DNA of 10,208 bases from an uncultured Porphyromonadaceae bacterium (GCA_947175455.1 CAMWMW010000023.1:1-10208), one strand, 5' to 3'. Counted from the first letter of the stretch, positions 1 through 7,298 are shown. The notes: generated by a model not told the origin, from the sequence alone. Program-made: numbers and translations.

Positions 1-209
1 ACATTCTGAACCGCAACAACGAACCCTATCACGGCATTGACCGCTCTTTGCTTGACCCGCAGCTCTCTTCCTCTGTCACCCAGCAGGGCAAGACAAGGGG
101 AAATGCCACGCTTTCAGAAATTTCAAGACAAAGGAGAGCATACGACATTGCCGATTCCATTCAGAGAGGCGATTACTTCAGACAGATCGAAACCCCGAAG
201 AAAAAATGA
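1..209 (+). CDS. C-terminal end of an unrecognised protein (5' end outside window)
   Basis: The reading frame is open from the left edge (first whole codon at base 3) to a TGA at 207-209 and gives 68 residues ending QIETPKKK. The tail is hydrophilic and rich in Arg, Gln and Ser, with no membrane segment and no motif I can assign to a family. Two things support it as a real gene end. The frame is open over the whole available length. Its stop codon overlaps the ATG of the next gene as ATGA (206-209), the usual sign of translational coupling. Since the partner is a membrane protein in a glycan-related neighbourhood, a surface polysaccharide role is a reasonable inference, but nothing in the visible residues shows it. 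The alternative frame beginning at 37 runs into the next gene and looks like a shadow. Confidence 0.6.
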   Translation, partial: ILNRNNEPYHGIDRSLLDPQLSSSVTQQGKTRGNATLSEISRQRRAYDIADSIQRGDYFRQIETPKKK

Positions 210-1696
210 ATTTATTCAAAACTTATATTCCTTATCTGGCAGTAGGCGTGGCGGCATTCGTTTTCGCGATCCTTAGCGAATGGAATGACGATGCGATCGC
301 ATATTCGTTTTACATACCCGGATCCGGAGAAGATGAATCGTTCACGCCGATAGCCTCACTCCGGGATATATGGGAATCGCAGACAAACCATTATTCCAAC
401 TCCAACGGGAGGTTTGTGGCACACTTCATTGTACAGATATTCTGCGGTCTTCTATCCAAGCCTTGGTTCGCGGTCATCAACGCTTTTGTATGGATGGCAC
501 TTGTATTCGGCATCGCCCGTTTCTGTAACAAGGCAAAAGACTTCCGTACATCCTCTCTGGCTGCGATACTCGCGATACTGCTGTTTTTCCCGCTCCCTTT
601 CACTCCCCCTTTCCAGATAAACTACGTATGGACGGCATGTGCTCTGCTGATATGGCTTAGATGCTTTTTCTCTCAAAAGAAAGAAACGTCTGTCGGTCTG
701 GTGCTTCTGATGATATTCAGCTTCCTCGCAGGAGAGATGCACGAAGGTTTTTCAATACCTGCGGGAGGAGCTTTGCTGTATTGCCTTGCCATGCGCAGAG
801 GGAGATTCACCCGCAGGGAATGGTGTCTGTCGCTGTCATTCGCCGCAGGTGCCTTCACATCGATATTCGCACCCGGCAATTTCTGGAGAATGAGTCAGCA
901 CCGGGCTGTAGAAAGCTCCTTGCTGAATACTTTCGAGCAGCTGCCCGCATTGATATGGTTTCCGGCTGTTTTCCTTATAATATTCCTTTTCCACAACAAC
1001 AAAGGACACTTGAAAGAATTTTTATCTCAGCCACGCATGAGATTCCTGATTGTCATGGCTGCGACTTCATTAGTGTTCAATCTGTTTTTAAAGAATTTCG
1101 GAAGAGGCATAATACCTTATGACCTGTGTTTTGCAGTTCTCTCGGTCTGCTGCGTGGCGGGAAAAAGAACAGACACCGGGTTACTCGCTGCGGGAACAGC
1201 CGTGGCTATTGCCGTAATGACATTCCAGGCATTCGACATACACATGCAGAATCTCAAGACACGCGCCATATTCAGGGAATATGACCGTTCCGAATCCGGC
1301 ACCATATATCTGAAAGACAATCTCTTTCTTTTCAACAGAACCGAAACCGCCCAACGACGCAGCACCTACACCAACCGCCTTCGCCGGAAAAATCCGTCAA
1401 AGCCGTTTCTCGTGATTTACCCTGAAGTCATGAAAGACATGGACTGTCTGAAAGACACCAACGCGGTCATAAAAGTCGGCGACCAGAGTTGGGTATGCAT
1501 ACGCTCCGCATCGTGTCCCCGCGATTTTGTTGTGGAGAAAACAATTTTACCGTCAGCCGTCAGCCGCAAGATGCACCCTCGCGTGCTTGACTTCTCGTCA
1601 GGTTCCGACATATTTCTGGATTCCACATCGAATTACTCCTCAGTGCTCTATGTCAACGTGCGTCCCTACGTCAAGGCTGATATAATCATAAAATAA
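206..1696 (+). CDS. Polytopic membrane protein, DUF6056-like
   Basis: This 496-residue protein has about ten hydrophobic segments: roughly 7-25, 71-83, 87-104, 117-133, 139-155, 162-175, 184-195, 207-222, 247-262 and 279-295, with two more at 304-319 and 325-341. A soluble tail of about 150 residues follows. Polar landmarks sit between the segments: WNDD (26-29) straight after the first segment, NSNGRF (65-70), NYVW (139-142), GEMHEG (176-181) and FAPGN (221-225). The overall pattern recalls DUF6056 family membrane proteins, which have no established function. An acidic pair in the first loop is also a feature of GT-C fold glycosyltransferases that use lipid-linked sugars, so a sugar-transfer role is possible but inferred. 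The start is the ATG overlapping the upstream stop (ATGA). The 3' end overlaps the convergent flippase gene by 11 bases. The DUF assignment is from memory of the pattern and needs a profile search. Confidence 0.75.
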   Translation: MNLFKTYIPYLAVGVAAFVFAILSEWNDDAIAYSFYIPGSGEDESFTPIASLRDIWESQTNHYSNSNGRFVAHFIVQIFCGLLSKPWFAVINAFVWMALVFGIARFCNKAKDFRTSSLAAILAILLFFPLPFTPPFQINYVWTACALLIWLRCFFSQKKETSVGLVLLMIFSFLAGEMHEGFSIPAGGALLYCLAMRRGRFTRREWCLSLSFAAGAFTSIFAPGNFWRMSQHRAVESSLLNTFEQLPALIWFPAVFLIIFLFHNNKGHLKEFLSQPRMRFLIVMAATSLVFNLFLKNFGRGIIPYDLCFAVLSVCCVAGKRTDTGLLAAGTAVAIAVMTFQAFDIHMQNLKTRAIFREYDRSESGTIYLKDNLFLFNRTETAQRRSTYTNRLRRKNPSKPFLVIYPEVMKDMDCLKDTNAVIKVGDQSWVCIRSASCPRDFVVEKTILPSAVSRKMHPRVLDFSSGSDIFLDSTSNYSSVLYVNVRPYVKADIIIK

Positions 1697-3038
1697 ACCA
1701 TCCCTTCCAGGCGGCTGCGACAGCGGCGATGCCTGTTGCGAAAGATACCGAGATGGCAATCACGGTTCCTTTGCCGAGTCCGAGACGATACCTGCCGAAA
1801 TATACCCCCCCTACAATGAGGGTATATATGCCATACCAGATCACCTGTGCGAATCCGATGCCGGCAAGCCCGTAACGGGTATAAAACCATATGTTGAGAC
1901 ACACGCCGACCACAGCATCCACGCCTTCGGTAAGAAGATAGGTCTTCCCCTCCCCTTTGGCTATGATGGAGAACGCCATGCATGTCGACACCGAACGCAG
2001 TATTATCGTGAATATGGCGACTGAGACAAACGGCAGAATCACTTCGAAATCAGAAGTGTATAGAATCTCGACTATCCACCTCCTGAAAAGAAGGAAAAGA
2101 AGCAGCATGGGGGTAAAGATTTTAAGCAGCAGCGAGATTTCATGACTCACAAAAAGATACATCCTGCGGGGGGAATGGCTGTTGGCTGCCATGCGCGGAT
2201 AGAACTCCAGTCCGACAGCTCCGAATATCAGCGAAGTGTAGCGGAACACAAGCGTGTTTCCCGCCTGGAAATAACCCACCTCCGCCGTAGATGCCTCACG
2301 GTTGAGCCACGACATGAAAACCATATGCGCCAGGTTGGTTGCGAACGTGGCAAGGGCGATATACCCCCCGAGCCTGACAAAACCCGCATCCTCTCCAAGT
2401 TCGTGTCTGCCTGCCACACGCCATGGTATGTTTCTGTCTCGGTAAATGAAAAGAAAAAACAGAATCGACAGCGAATATACAAGAAACGACAGCGCCACAC
2501 TCATGTCTCCGAGCCAGCGGAACATCGGTATCGAGATTGCCAGACCCGCCGCCGTTCCGCTTGCCGCCGCCTTTGCAAGCCTGCGGAACCCTCCGGTGCC
2601 CTGCAGTATCGCCTGCTCACCCCCCGTCAGGGAATTGAGCAGCAACGCGCCACCGAGTATCATGAACTGCCACCAATAGCTGTAGTCGCCGAAAAGCCAG
2701 AGAGAGAGCCACGGCGCCATAAAGCTCAGCACAAGCGCGCCCGCCAGTCCCGACAACATGCACCATCCTCTGAGTCTTGCGGCAATACGCCGCAACGCCC
2801 CCTCCGAATGGCGGCATTTGGCAACCTCACGCACTCCGCTCTGGCGCAGACCCAGACCGGTGATGATGGAGACGGTATCGACCGTTGTGCCGAAAAGTCC
2901 GAACAACCCGACTCCCGTGGCGCTCAGCCACATCGCCACAAGCTTCATCTTGACCACAGAGCATATGATTCCGAATGCTTCCGCTCCCGAAAACACTCCG
3001 ATAACCTTCAGCACCTTTGCGGTCAGAGAATTTTTCAT
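1686..3038 (-). CDS. O-antigen/oligosaccharide flippase (Wzx-type, MOP superfamily)
   Basis: This encodes a 450-residue integral membrane protein with about twelve hydrophobic segments spread along its whole length, the size and layout of Wzx-type lipid-linked oligosaccharide flippases. The N-terminal part, with an AEAFGIICSVVKMKLVA stretch, then GVGLFGLF and GLGLRQSGVREVA, resembles the O-antigen translocase branch (WzxE/RfbX-like). Its expected role is to move undecaprenyl-linked glycan repeat units across the inner membrane. The frame is open further upstream to 3209, but I place the start at 3038. The ATG there overlaps the TGA of the glycosyltransferase gene (ATGA, bases 3035-3038), and the extra 57 residues upstream are hydrophilic, Arg-rich and lie wholly within the other gene. 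It forms a two-gene minus-strand unit with that glycosyltransferase. No terminator is visible after the stop, which lies inside the end of the convergent gene. Confidence 0.88.
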   Translation of the reverse strand: MKNSLTAKVLKVIGVFSGAEAFGIICSVVKMKLVAMWLSATGVGLFGLFGTTVDTVSIITGLGLRQSGVREVAKCRHSEGALRRIAARLRGWCMLSGLAGALVLSFMAPWLSLWLFGDYSYWWQFMILGGALLLNSLTGGEQAILQGTGGFRRLAKAAASGTAAGLAISIPMFRWLGDMSVALSFLVYSLSILFFLFIYRDRNIPWRVAGRHELGEDAGFVRLGGYIALATFATNLAHMVFMSWLNREASTAEVGYFQAGNTLVFRYTSLIFGAVGLEFYPRMAANSHSPRRMYLFVSHEISLLLKIFTPMLLLFLLFRRWIVEILYTSDFEVILPFVSVAIFTIILRSVSTCMAFSIIAKGEGKTYLLTEGVDAVVGVCLNIWFYTRYGLAGIGFAQVIWYGIYTLIVGGVYFGRYRLGLGKGTVIAISVSFATGIAAVAAAWKGWFIL

Positions 3039-3766
3039 CGCTTTCCAAAAACCTTTCCCGCCACAAGCGCGGCATGCCGCCGCAATGCCCGGAGATGACC
3101 GTAATGTCTTGCCATCACGCGGTAGCGTTCGCGCAGAGATTTCAGTTTGTTGCGGTCTGTAAGCCCGTCGGAGAGATAATCTATTGTAACCGTCCCGAGA
3201 TTCGTGCATCTCGATTCGTCGGCATTCTTTATGCAGCGTATTGTCCAGTCATAATCAGCCGAGAACCGGTAAGAGAGGTCATAATCAGGAGCTATCCCCT
3301 TCCTGACCATAAACGCCTGGTGACATATGAGCATCCCCTTTGCGAAACTCCCGACAGTCAGTCTTTCCGGCACGGAATAATGCCTCGGACCCAAAACGCG
3401 TCTTTCGCTGTCAACAATCACCGTGTCACCGTATATTATGTCATCGCCGAGCCTCGCCCTGCGCGCATAAGCCTCCAGTGTCTCCGGCGAATGGAAAGTG
3501 TCGCCTGAATTCAGAAAAAGCACATACTTGCCGCGTGCCATGCGCAATCCTTTGTTCATCGCATCATATAGACCATGGTCAGGCTCGCTCAGTATTCTCA
3601 CACCTGCGTAACCGCGCGCTATCTCGAGCGTCGCGTCACGCGAGGCGCCGTCGATCACCACATGCTCGTAATCGCGGTAGCTCTGAGCCGCCACGGAAGC
3701 CATTGTCACGCCTATGGTGTCGGCGGCGTTGTAGGTTATTGTCACAACCGATATCAGTGGATTCAT
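3035..3766 (-). CDS. Family 2 glycosyltransferase (GT-A fold)
   Basis: A 243-residue cytoplasmic or membrane-associated enzyme that should transfer a sugar from a nucleotide-sugar donor during glycan assembly. The N-terminus PLISVVTITYNA is the typical first strand of GT2 enzymes. It is followed by DGASRD (39-44, nucleotide binding), EPDHGLYDAMNKG (61-73), LNSGD (85-89, in the place of the metal-binding DXD), CHQAF (148-152) and SADYDW (169-174, acceptor/catalytic-base region). There are no clear membrane segments, and the C-terminus is basic. The length fits the small single-domain GT2 proteins of capsule and O-antigen loci. The start ATG lies ahead of an AGAGGG purine run on the minus strand, and no earlier in-frame start is plausible. 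It is the first gene of the pair with the flippase. Donor and acceptor sugars cannot be deduced. Confidence 0.92.
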   Translation of the reverse strand: MNPLISVVTITYNAADTIGVTMASVAAQSYRDYEHVVIDGASRDATLEIARGYAGVRILSEPDHGLYDAMNKGLRMARGKYVLFLNSGDTFHSPETLEAYARRARLGDDIIYGDTVIVDSERRVLGPRHYSVPERLTVGSFAKGMLICHQAFMVRKGIAPDYDLSYRFSADYDWTIRCIKNADESRCTNLGTVTIDYLSDGLTDRNKLKSLRERYRVMARHYGHLRALRRHAALVAGKVFGKR

Positions 3767-3813
3767 ATTTCCCTCTTTATTTCATTTCTCTCCGCAGATA
3801 AGACAAGTGCGGA

Positions 3814-3830
3814 TGCGGCTGCTTGCCGCA
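3814..3830 (-). other. Short perfect hairpin in the glycosyltransferase leader
   Basis: TGCGGC (3814-3819) and GCCGCA (3825-3830) form a perfect 6-bp GC-rich stem around a 5-base loop. If the minus-strand TAAATTTG at 3843-3836 is the -7 element, transcription would begin close to 3829, so the stem would sit at the very 5' end of the mRNA. It could stabilise the transcript, or be chance. No T-run follows it in either direction, so it is not a terminator. Confidence 0.3.
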
Positions 3831-3835
3831 GGATG

Positions 3836-3843
3836 CAAATTTA
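3836..3843 (-). promoter_or_regulatory. Possible -7 element for the glycosyltransferase-flippase pair
   Basis: Read on the minus strand, this is TAAATTTG, an exact match to the Bacteroidetes primary sigma factor -7 consensus TAnnTTTG. It lies 70 bases ahead of the glycosyltransferase ATG. No TTTG is present 19-21 bases further upstream on this strand, so the -33 half is missing or degenerate. The match is therefore weaker than that of the promoter facing the ferredoxin. Confidence 0.4.
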
Positions 3844-3862
3844 GCAAATTTTCGGCTAATTA

Positions 3863-3894
3863 TTTGGGAGAATAAATAGAATGTGGTAAATTTG
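3863..3894 (+). promoter_or_regulatory. Bacteroidetes-type promoter of the ferredoxin gene
   Basis: TTTG at 3863-3866 and TAAATTTG at 3887-3894 are separated by 20 bases. This matches fully the known Bacteroides primary sigma factor consensus (TTTG, 19-21 bases, TAnnTTTG). Transcription would be expected to begin near 3901, leaving an AT-rich leader of about 30 bases before the ATG at 3931, with no Shine-Dalgarno sequence, as is usual in this phylum. Confidence 0.75.
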
Positions 3895-3930
3895 CACGGT
3901 ATAATCAAAAACTTTATAATATTTACAACT

Positions 3931-4098
3931 ATGGCTTACGTAATTACTGACAGATGTATCGCTTGCGGCACATGTCTTCCCGTTTGCCCCGTAGAGGCTA
4001 TCTCTGAGGGCGATATCTACAAGATCGATCCCGATACTTGCATCAGCTGCGGCAGCTGCGCATCTGTTTGCCCCAACGACGCTATCGAAGAGGGCTAA
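3931..4098 (+). CDS. 2[4Fe-4S] bacterial-type ferredoxin
   Basis: A 55-residue soluble electron carrier of the clostridial ferredoxin type. Two complete cluster motifs CxxCxxCxxxCP are present: Cys 9, 12, 15 and 19, and Cys 37, 40, 43 and 47. The fourth cysteine of each motif provides the ligand for the opposite cluster in this fold. The spacing and the acidic C-terminus (DAIEEG) match the family, and nothing is missing. In anaerobes such proteins carry low-potential electrons between, for example, pyruvate:ferredoxin oxidoreductase and hydrogenase or Rnf; the partner here cannot be read from the neighbours. The start at 3931 is chosen over an in-frame start at 3883 because that earlier codon lies within the promoter and because MAYVI is the standard family N-terminus. 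The gene is apparently monocistronic, with its own promoter and terminator. Confidence 0.97.
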   Translation: MAYVITDRCIACGTCLPVCPVEAISEGDIYKIDPDTCISCGSCASVCPNDAIEEG

Positions 4099-4111
4099 AC
4101 CGGAATTCAAC

Positions 4112-4158
4112 AAAAACAGTGGCTGTCCGTTATCTTTATATGGGCAGCCACTATTTTT
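4112..4158 (+). terminator. Rho-independent terminator after the ferredoxin gene
   Basis: AGTGGCTGTCC (4118-4128) pairs with GGGCAGCCACT (4142-4152) to give an 11-bp stem with one G-U pair and a 13-base loop. TTTTT follows at 4154-4158. An AAAAA run at 4112-4116 mirrors the T-run, so the structure could also stop transcription from the other direction. It begins 13 bases after the ferredoxin stop and ends 32 bases before the dut ATG. Confidence 0.85.
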
Positions 4159-4190
4159 AATATCGAAACCCATTGTCACCACTGAGCTAT

Positions 4191-4637
4191 ATGGAAAAAA
4201 TTAAAGTGAAGATTATAAACAAAAGCCACCACCCGCTTCCCGCATACGGCACTTTCGAGGCGGCGGGCATGGACATCAGGGCGTTCCTGCCGGAGGGTTC
4301 CGTAACCTTGCGCCCGATGCAGAGGGCGCTGATACCCACCGGACTTTACATGCAGCTTCCCTCAGGCTACGAGTGCCAGATACGTCCGCGTTCCGGACTG
4401 GCGCTTAACTACGGCATATCCATTGTCAACTCCCCCGGCACAGTCGACGCCGACTACAGAGGTGAGATTGGCATTATTCTCATCAACCTCGGTGAAAACG
4501 ATTTTACCGTCAACGACGGTGACCGTATCGCGCAGATGGTCATCAAACAATATACCCGTGTCGAATGGGAACCTGCGGAGCGTCTGGACCGCACCGAACG
4601 CGAAGACGGCGGTTTCGGACACACAGGCAAAAACTGA
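4191..4637 (+). CDS. dut: Deoxyuridine 5'-triphosphate nucleotidohydrolase (dUTPase)
   Basis: This 148-residue trimeric-type dUTPase hydrolyses dUTP to dUMP and pyrophosphate, keeping uracil out of DNA and supplying dUMP for thymidylate synthesis. All five family motifs are present in order: AAGMDIRA (24-31), RPRSGLAL (65-72), [14 protein letters not shown] (80-93, with the catalytic Asp expected at 86), GDRIAQMVI (110-118) and DGGFGHTG (139-146), the last being the flexible C-terminal lid. Length is normal for the family. I choose ATG at 4191 rather than the in-frame TTG at 4173, because MEKIKVKI starts the first strand as in homologues. It appears to head the operon, with only three bases to the TPR gene. 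No clear promoter is visible between the ferredoxin terminator and its start. Confidence 0.97.
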   Translation: MEKIKVKIINKSHHPLPAYGTFEAAGMDIRAFLPEGSVTLRPMQRALIPTGLYMQLPSGYECQIRPRSGLALNYGISIVNSPGTVDADYRGEIGIILINLGENDFTVNDGDRIAQMVIKQYTRVEWEPAERLDRTEREDGGFGHTGKN

Positions 4638-4640
4638 CAT

Positions 4641-6464
4641 ATGAACACACGTCTCAGACATATCATCCTCGTTGCCGCAGCACTGCTCGCGACGGTTGCC
4701 GCTGTAACCGCCGCCACATCCTCCGCACGCAATGACCTCACCCCGCAGCGCCAGAAGGCAAGATACTATTATCTCGAAGGGTTGCGCCGACAGATGGACG
4801 ACGAGCCGGCGGCGGCATATGAGTATTACAAGCGCGCGGCGGCAATAGACCCGTCTTATACGGAAGCGGCTTCGGCATACGGCACACAGCGCCTTGCCGC
4901 CGAATCCGACACCTTGCAGAGCCGTCCGGAACTTGCGCGCTCGCTCGCGCTGATGCGCCCTTTTGTCGACAGATATCCTGATGAATACAACGAGGCTTTG
5001 TATTATGCATATGTCGCGGCACGCGTAGACTCGCTGAAAGAGGCGATACGCGTTTTCGAACGCACGGCACGCCTGCGTCCAGACCTCTCCTCCACTCTCG
5101 TTCATCTTTCCGAGGCTTATATGGCTGACGGAAACGTCGACAAGGCACTCGACGCCTTGTCTCGTTACGAGACTATCGAAGGGATGAATCCGCAGGTCAC
5201 AATCAAGAAGATTTCCTACCATCTCTCCCGCCGCGACACTGTCGGCGCACTTGCGGAAGCCTCGGCTCTTGTGGATTTCAACCCGGCGGAACCGGCTTAC
5301 AGCATATTGAAAGGAAACCTGTTCGAAATGGCGAACGAGCCTGATTCGACTTTCGTTTATTATGAAAAGGCGGAGAAGCTGAACCCCGATTACGGGGCGG
5401 CAAAACTCGCTCTTGCGAATTATTACCGGCAGCAGGGTGATTCGGCGATGTATGACTCCAAGACATACGAGGCTCTGCTTTCCGAAGATTTCGACCTCGG
5501 TCAGAAACTGATGATGCTCGAGGAATATCTCCAGAAACTACTCACCGACAAACAGAACACCGCACGCGGCGACCACCTTTTCAGCGTGCTCAGCGAGCAA
5601 TATCCCCACGAACCGGATGTGCTTGACCTCGCCGCACGATATTCTGCCGCAAAGGGTGATTTCAAGGAAGCATGCGAACAGATAGGTTATGCCATTGACC
5701 TCTCGCCTTCGGAAGAGAAATACCGCGGACAGCTGATGACCTACCTGATGGCGGATGACCGTGCGGCTGATGCCGTGGAGACATACCGCGAGCTGGAGGC
5801 TCATATGACACCTTCACGAAACCTCATGGTGCTCTATGCATCCGCCGCCCAGATGGCTGACGATTTCGACACAGCTATCGAGGCATACCGCGACATACTG
5901 CGCGACATAGCGCCTTCGCTTCCGCTTGACACCGCCCTTACTGCCAAAAACATTCCGGCTTCCATACAATACGACGACCTGCAGCGGCTTTCGCAGATAT
6001 TCACAAGCATCGGCGACTGCCATTACGGTCAGAAGAAACTCGACGAGGCTTTCAAGGCTTATGACAACGCACTGACTCTGTATCCCGACAACACGCTGGC
6101 TCTCAATAATTATGCATATTTCCTCAGTGAGAACGGAGGGGATCTTGACCGTGCCGCGGAAATGAGTCTGAAGAGCCTGGATGGAGAAAACTCTTCAAAC
6201 CCCACATATCTTGACACGTACGCATGGATTCTGCACAAGAAAGGGGAAAACGAGGAGGCACGCAAATATCAGGCATCTGCAGTCGAGGAAGCGGCGAAGG
6301 AAAACAACGAACATGCCGAGCTTTACGAGCATTACGGTGATATTCTCTCGACCCTCGGCGAGAAGGAGGAGGCACTGGAGGCTTATGAGAAAGCCGCGGC
6401 TCTCGAACCTGACAACAACGACATTCTTCAGAAAATCAAAACGCTAAAAAATGCCAAAAGATAA
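4641..6464 (+). CDS. Exported tetratricopeptide repeat protein
   Basis: The 607-residue product begins with a Sec signal peptide (basic MNTRLRH, hydrophobic 8-22, likely cut near AVTA/AT at 24-25) and has no lipobox cysteine, so it is predicted to be soluble in the periplasm. The rest is helical TPR solenoid. Recognisable units lie at about 37-70, 117-150, 152-180, 218-250, 252-285, 328-360, 395-425, 452-482, 484-518, 521-553 and 560-593. The C-terminal block with NNYAYFLSE (489-497), LDTYAWIL (524-531) and EHYGDIL (563-569) is the conserved part of a bacterial TPR family that includes Pseudomonas LbcA. A scaffold or adaptor role for envelope proteins is the inference. It follows dut after three bases and overlaps the DUF4292 gene by 14 bases, so co-expression is very likely. 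Confidence 0.9.
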   Translation: MNTRLRHIILVAAALLATVAAVTAATSSARNDLTPQRQKARYYYLEGLRRQMDDEPAAAYEYYKRAAAIDPSYTEAASAYGTQRLAAESDTLQSRPELARSLALMRPFVDRYPDEYNEALYYAYVAARVDSLKEAIRVFERTARLRPDLSSTLVHLSEAYMADGNVDKALDALSRYETIEGMNPQVTIKKISYHLSRRDTVGALAEASALVDFNPAEPAYSILKGNLFEMANEPDSTFVYYEKAEKLNPDYGAAKLALANYYRQQGDSAMYDSKTYEALLSEDFDLGQKLMMLEEYLQKLLTDKQNTARGDHLFSVLSEQYPHEPDVLDLAARYSAAKGDFKEACEQIGYAIDLSPSEEKYRGQLMTYLMADDRAADAVETYRELEAHMTPSRNLMVLYASAAQMADDFDTAIEAYRDILRDIAPSLPLDTALTAKNIPASIQYDDLQRLSQIFTSIGDCHYGQKKLDEAFKAYDNALTLYPDNTLALNNYAYFLSENGGDLDRAAEMSLKSLDGENSSNPTYLDTYAWILHKKGENEEARKYQASAVEEAAKENNEHAELYEHYGDILSTLGEKEEALEAYEKAAALEPDNNDILQKIKTLKNAKR

Positions 6465-7293
6465 AGCATCGGCTCCATGCCGCTCTAATTTTATATTTAC
6501 ATTGCTGCTTATGCTTGCAGCCGGGATTTCTTCCGCAATGGCACAGACCCCGGCAGACTCGATTGACGGGCGCATGGAAGCTCTGAACGCGATACTCCCC
6601 GCCTACAACGACTGGCAGACTGCCGCATTGTCGGGGAAACTGCGCATGAAAAAACTCCCTGTGTCCCCTGCTGTCAGGATATTCATGAGGAGAAACGAGG
6701 CAATCACAATCTCTGTCAGGGCTTCTTTGCTCGGCGAGGTGGGACGCATCGACATCGAGGGAGCCACTGTGCTGGCGGTCAATAAAATGAAACGCGTCTA
6801 TTGCAAGGAGTCGCTTGCGGGAATCAAATATGATTATCCCGACATCATCGGCGACATACAGAGCCTTCTTCTCGGACGTGCCGTGGCTTTGCAGGCGGGC
6901 GAACTTTCGGAGGCAAATGCCGATTTCTTCGATTTCAGATCTCTTCCGGCTGATTCCATACATTCCGAGGCGGCTTGGTCGCTGACTTTTCCTCGGGGAA
7001 GAAGCGAAGAGGATGAGTTCGGCTATGAATACCGCATAAACTCACTCGGTCAGACGGAAAATCTCACACTCGAGCTTTCCACAGCCGACCATGAAATCGC
7101 TCTCTCTCTCGATTATACCTATCCGGGGAAAGGTTTCGACCTTGATATCTCTTTCACCCGCGATTTCGATAAGAAATTCGAGGCATCGGTCGAATTCAAC
7201 GATATCGACTGGGAGGCGAACGCTCCGTCTCCGGTTTCCCTCAACTCCAGATATACCCGCGTCGGTATAAAACAATTCATCAGTTCCTTCTAA
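6451..7293 (+). CDS. DUF4292 family protein (LolA/LolB-like fold), exported
   Basis: A 280-residue protein with an N-terminal signal sequence: hydrophobic core at about 13-28, likely cleavage after AMA at 29-31. No lipobox cysteine precedes the mature part, and Cys10 lies in the basic region, so it should be periplasmic rather than lipid-anchored. The stretch from about 57 to 118 (LSGKLRMKK, then ITISVRASLLGEVGRIDI, then VLAVNKMKRVY) is the hallmark of DUF4292 proteins. From memory these belong with the LolA/LolB fold that binds lipoprotein acyl chains or other lipids. The C-terminal half is rich in beta-strand patterns typical of such a half-barrel. The gene starts inside the end of the TPR gene (14-base overlap) and ends five bases before the EnvC-like gene. 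A role in outer-membrane lipoprotein or lipid handling is inferred, not shown. Confidence 0.85.
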   Translation: MPKDKASAPCRSNFIFTLLLMLAAGISSAMAQTPADSIDGRMEALNAILPAYNDWQTAALSGKLRMKKLPVSPAVRIFMRRNEAITISVRASLLGEVGRIDIEGATVLAVNKMKRVYCKESLAGIKYDYPDIIGDIQSLLLGRAVALQAGELSEANADFFDFRSLPADSIHSEAAWSLTFPRGRSEEDEFGYEYRINSLGQTENLTLELSTADHEIALSLDYTYPGKGFDLDISFTRDFDKKFEASVEFNDIDWEANAPSPVSLNSRYTRVGIKQFISSF

Positions 7294-7298
7294 GTTAA

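Larger units (their letters stand above)
3834..3896. repeat. Perfect 10-bp inverted repeat in the divergent promoter region
   Basis: TGCAAATTTA (3834-3843) and TAAATTTGCA (3887-3896) are exact reverse complements separated by 43 bases. Each arm contains one TAAATTTG promoter-like element facing outwards, towards the glycosyltransferase on the left and the ferredoxin on the right. An additional direct copy, GCAAATTT, follows the left arm at 3844-3851. The symmetry may simply reflect two -7 elements, or may be a binding site for a shared regulator. Confidence 0.55.

Noticed and set aside
2142..3098. 318-codon plus-strand ORF inside the flippase gene
   Set aside because: The product is extremely rich in Arg, His and Gln, as expected from the reverse of a hydrophobic membrane-protein gene, and has no recognisable domain.
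3039..3209. 57-residue N-terminal extension of the flippase
   Set aside because: It lies wholly inside the glycosyltransferase gene, is hydrophilic and Arg-rich, and the ATGA-coupled start at 3038 fits the family N-terminus.
4173..4190. TTG start adding six residues to dUTPase
   Set aside because: ATG at 4191 gives the normal family length and N-terminus, so the TTG is unneeded.
4362..5222. 286-codon minus-strand ORF across dut and the TPR gene
   Set aside because: It lies antisense to two strongly supported genes, its product is Cys/Arg-rich with no family signature, and it spans the dut-TPR junction.
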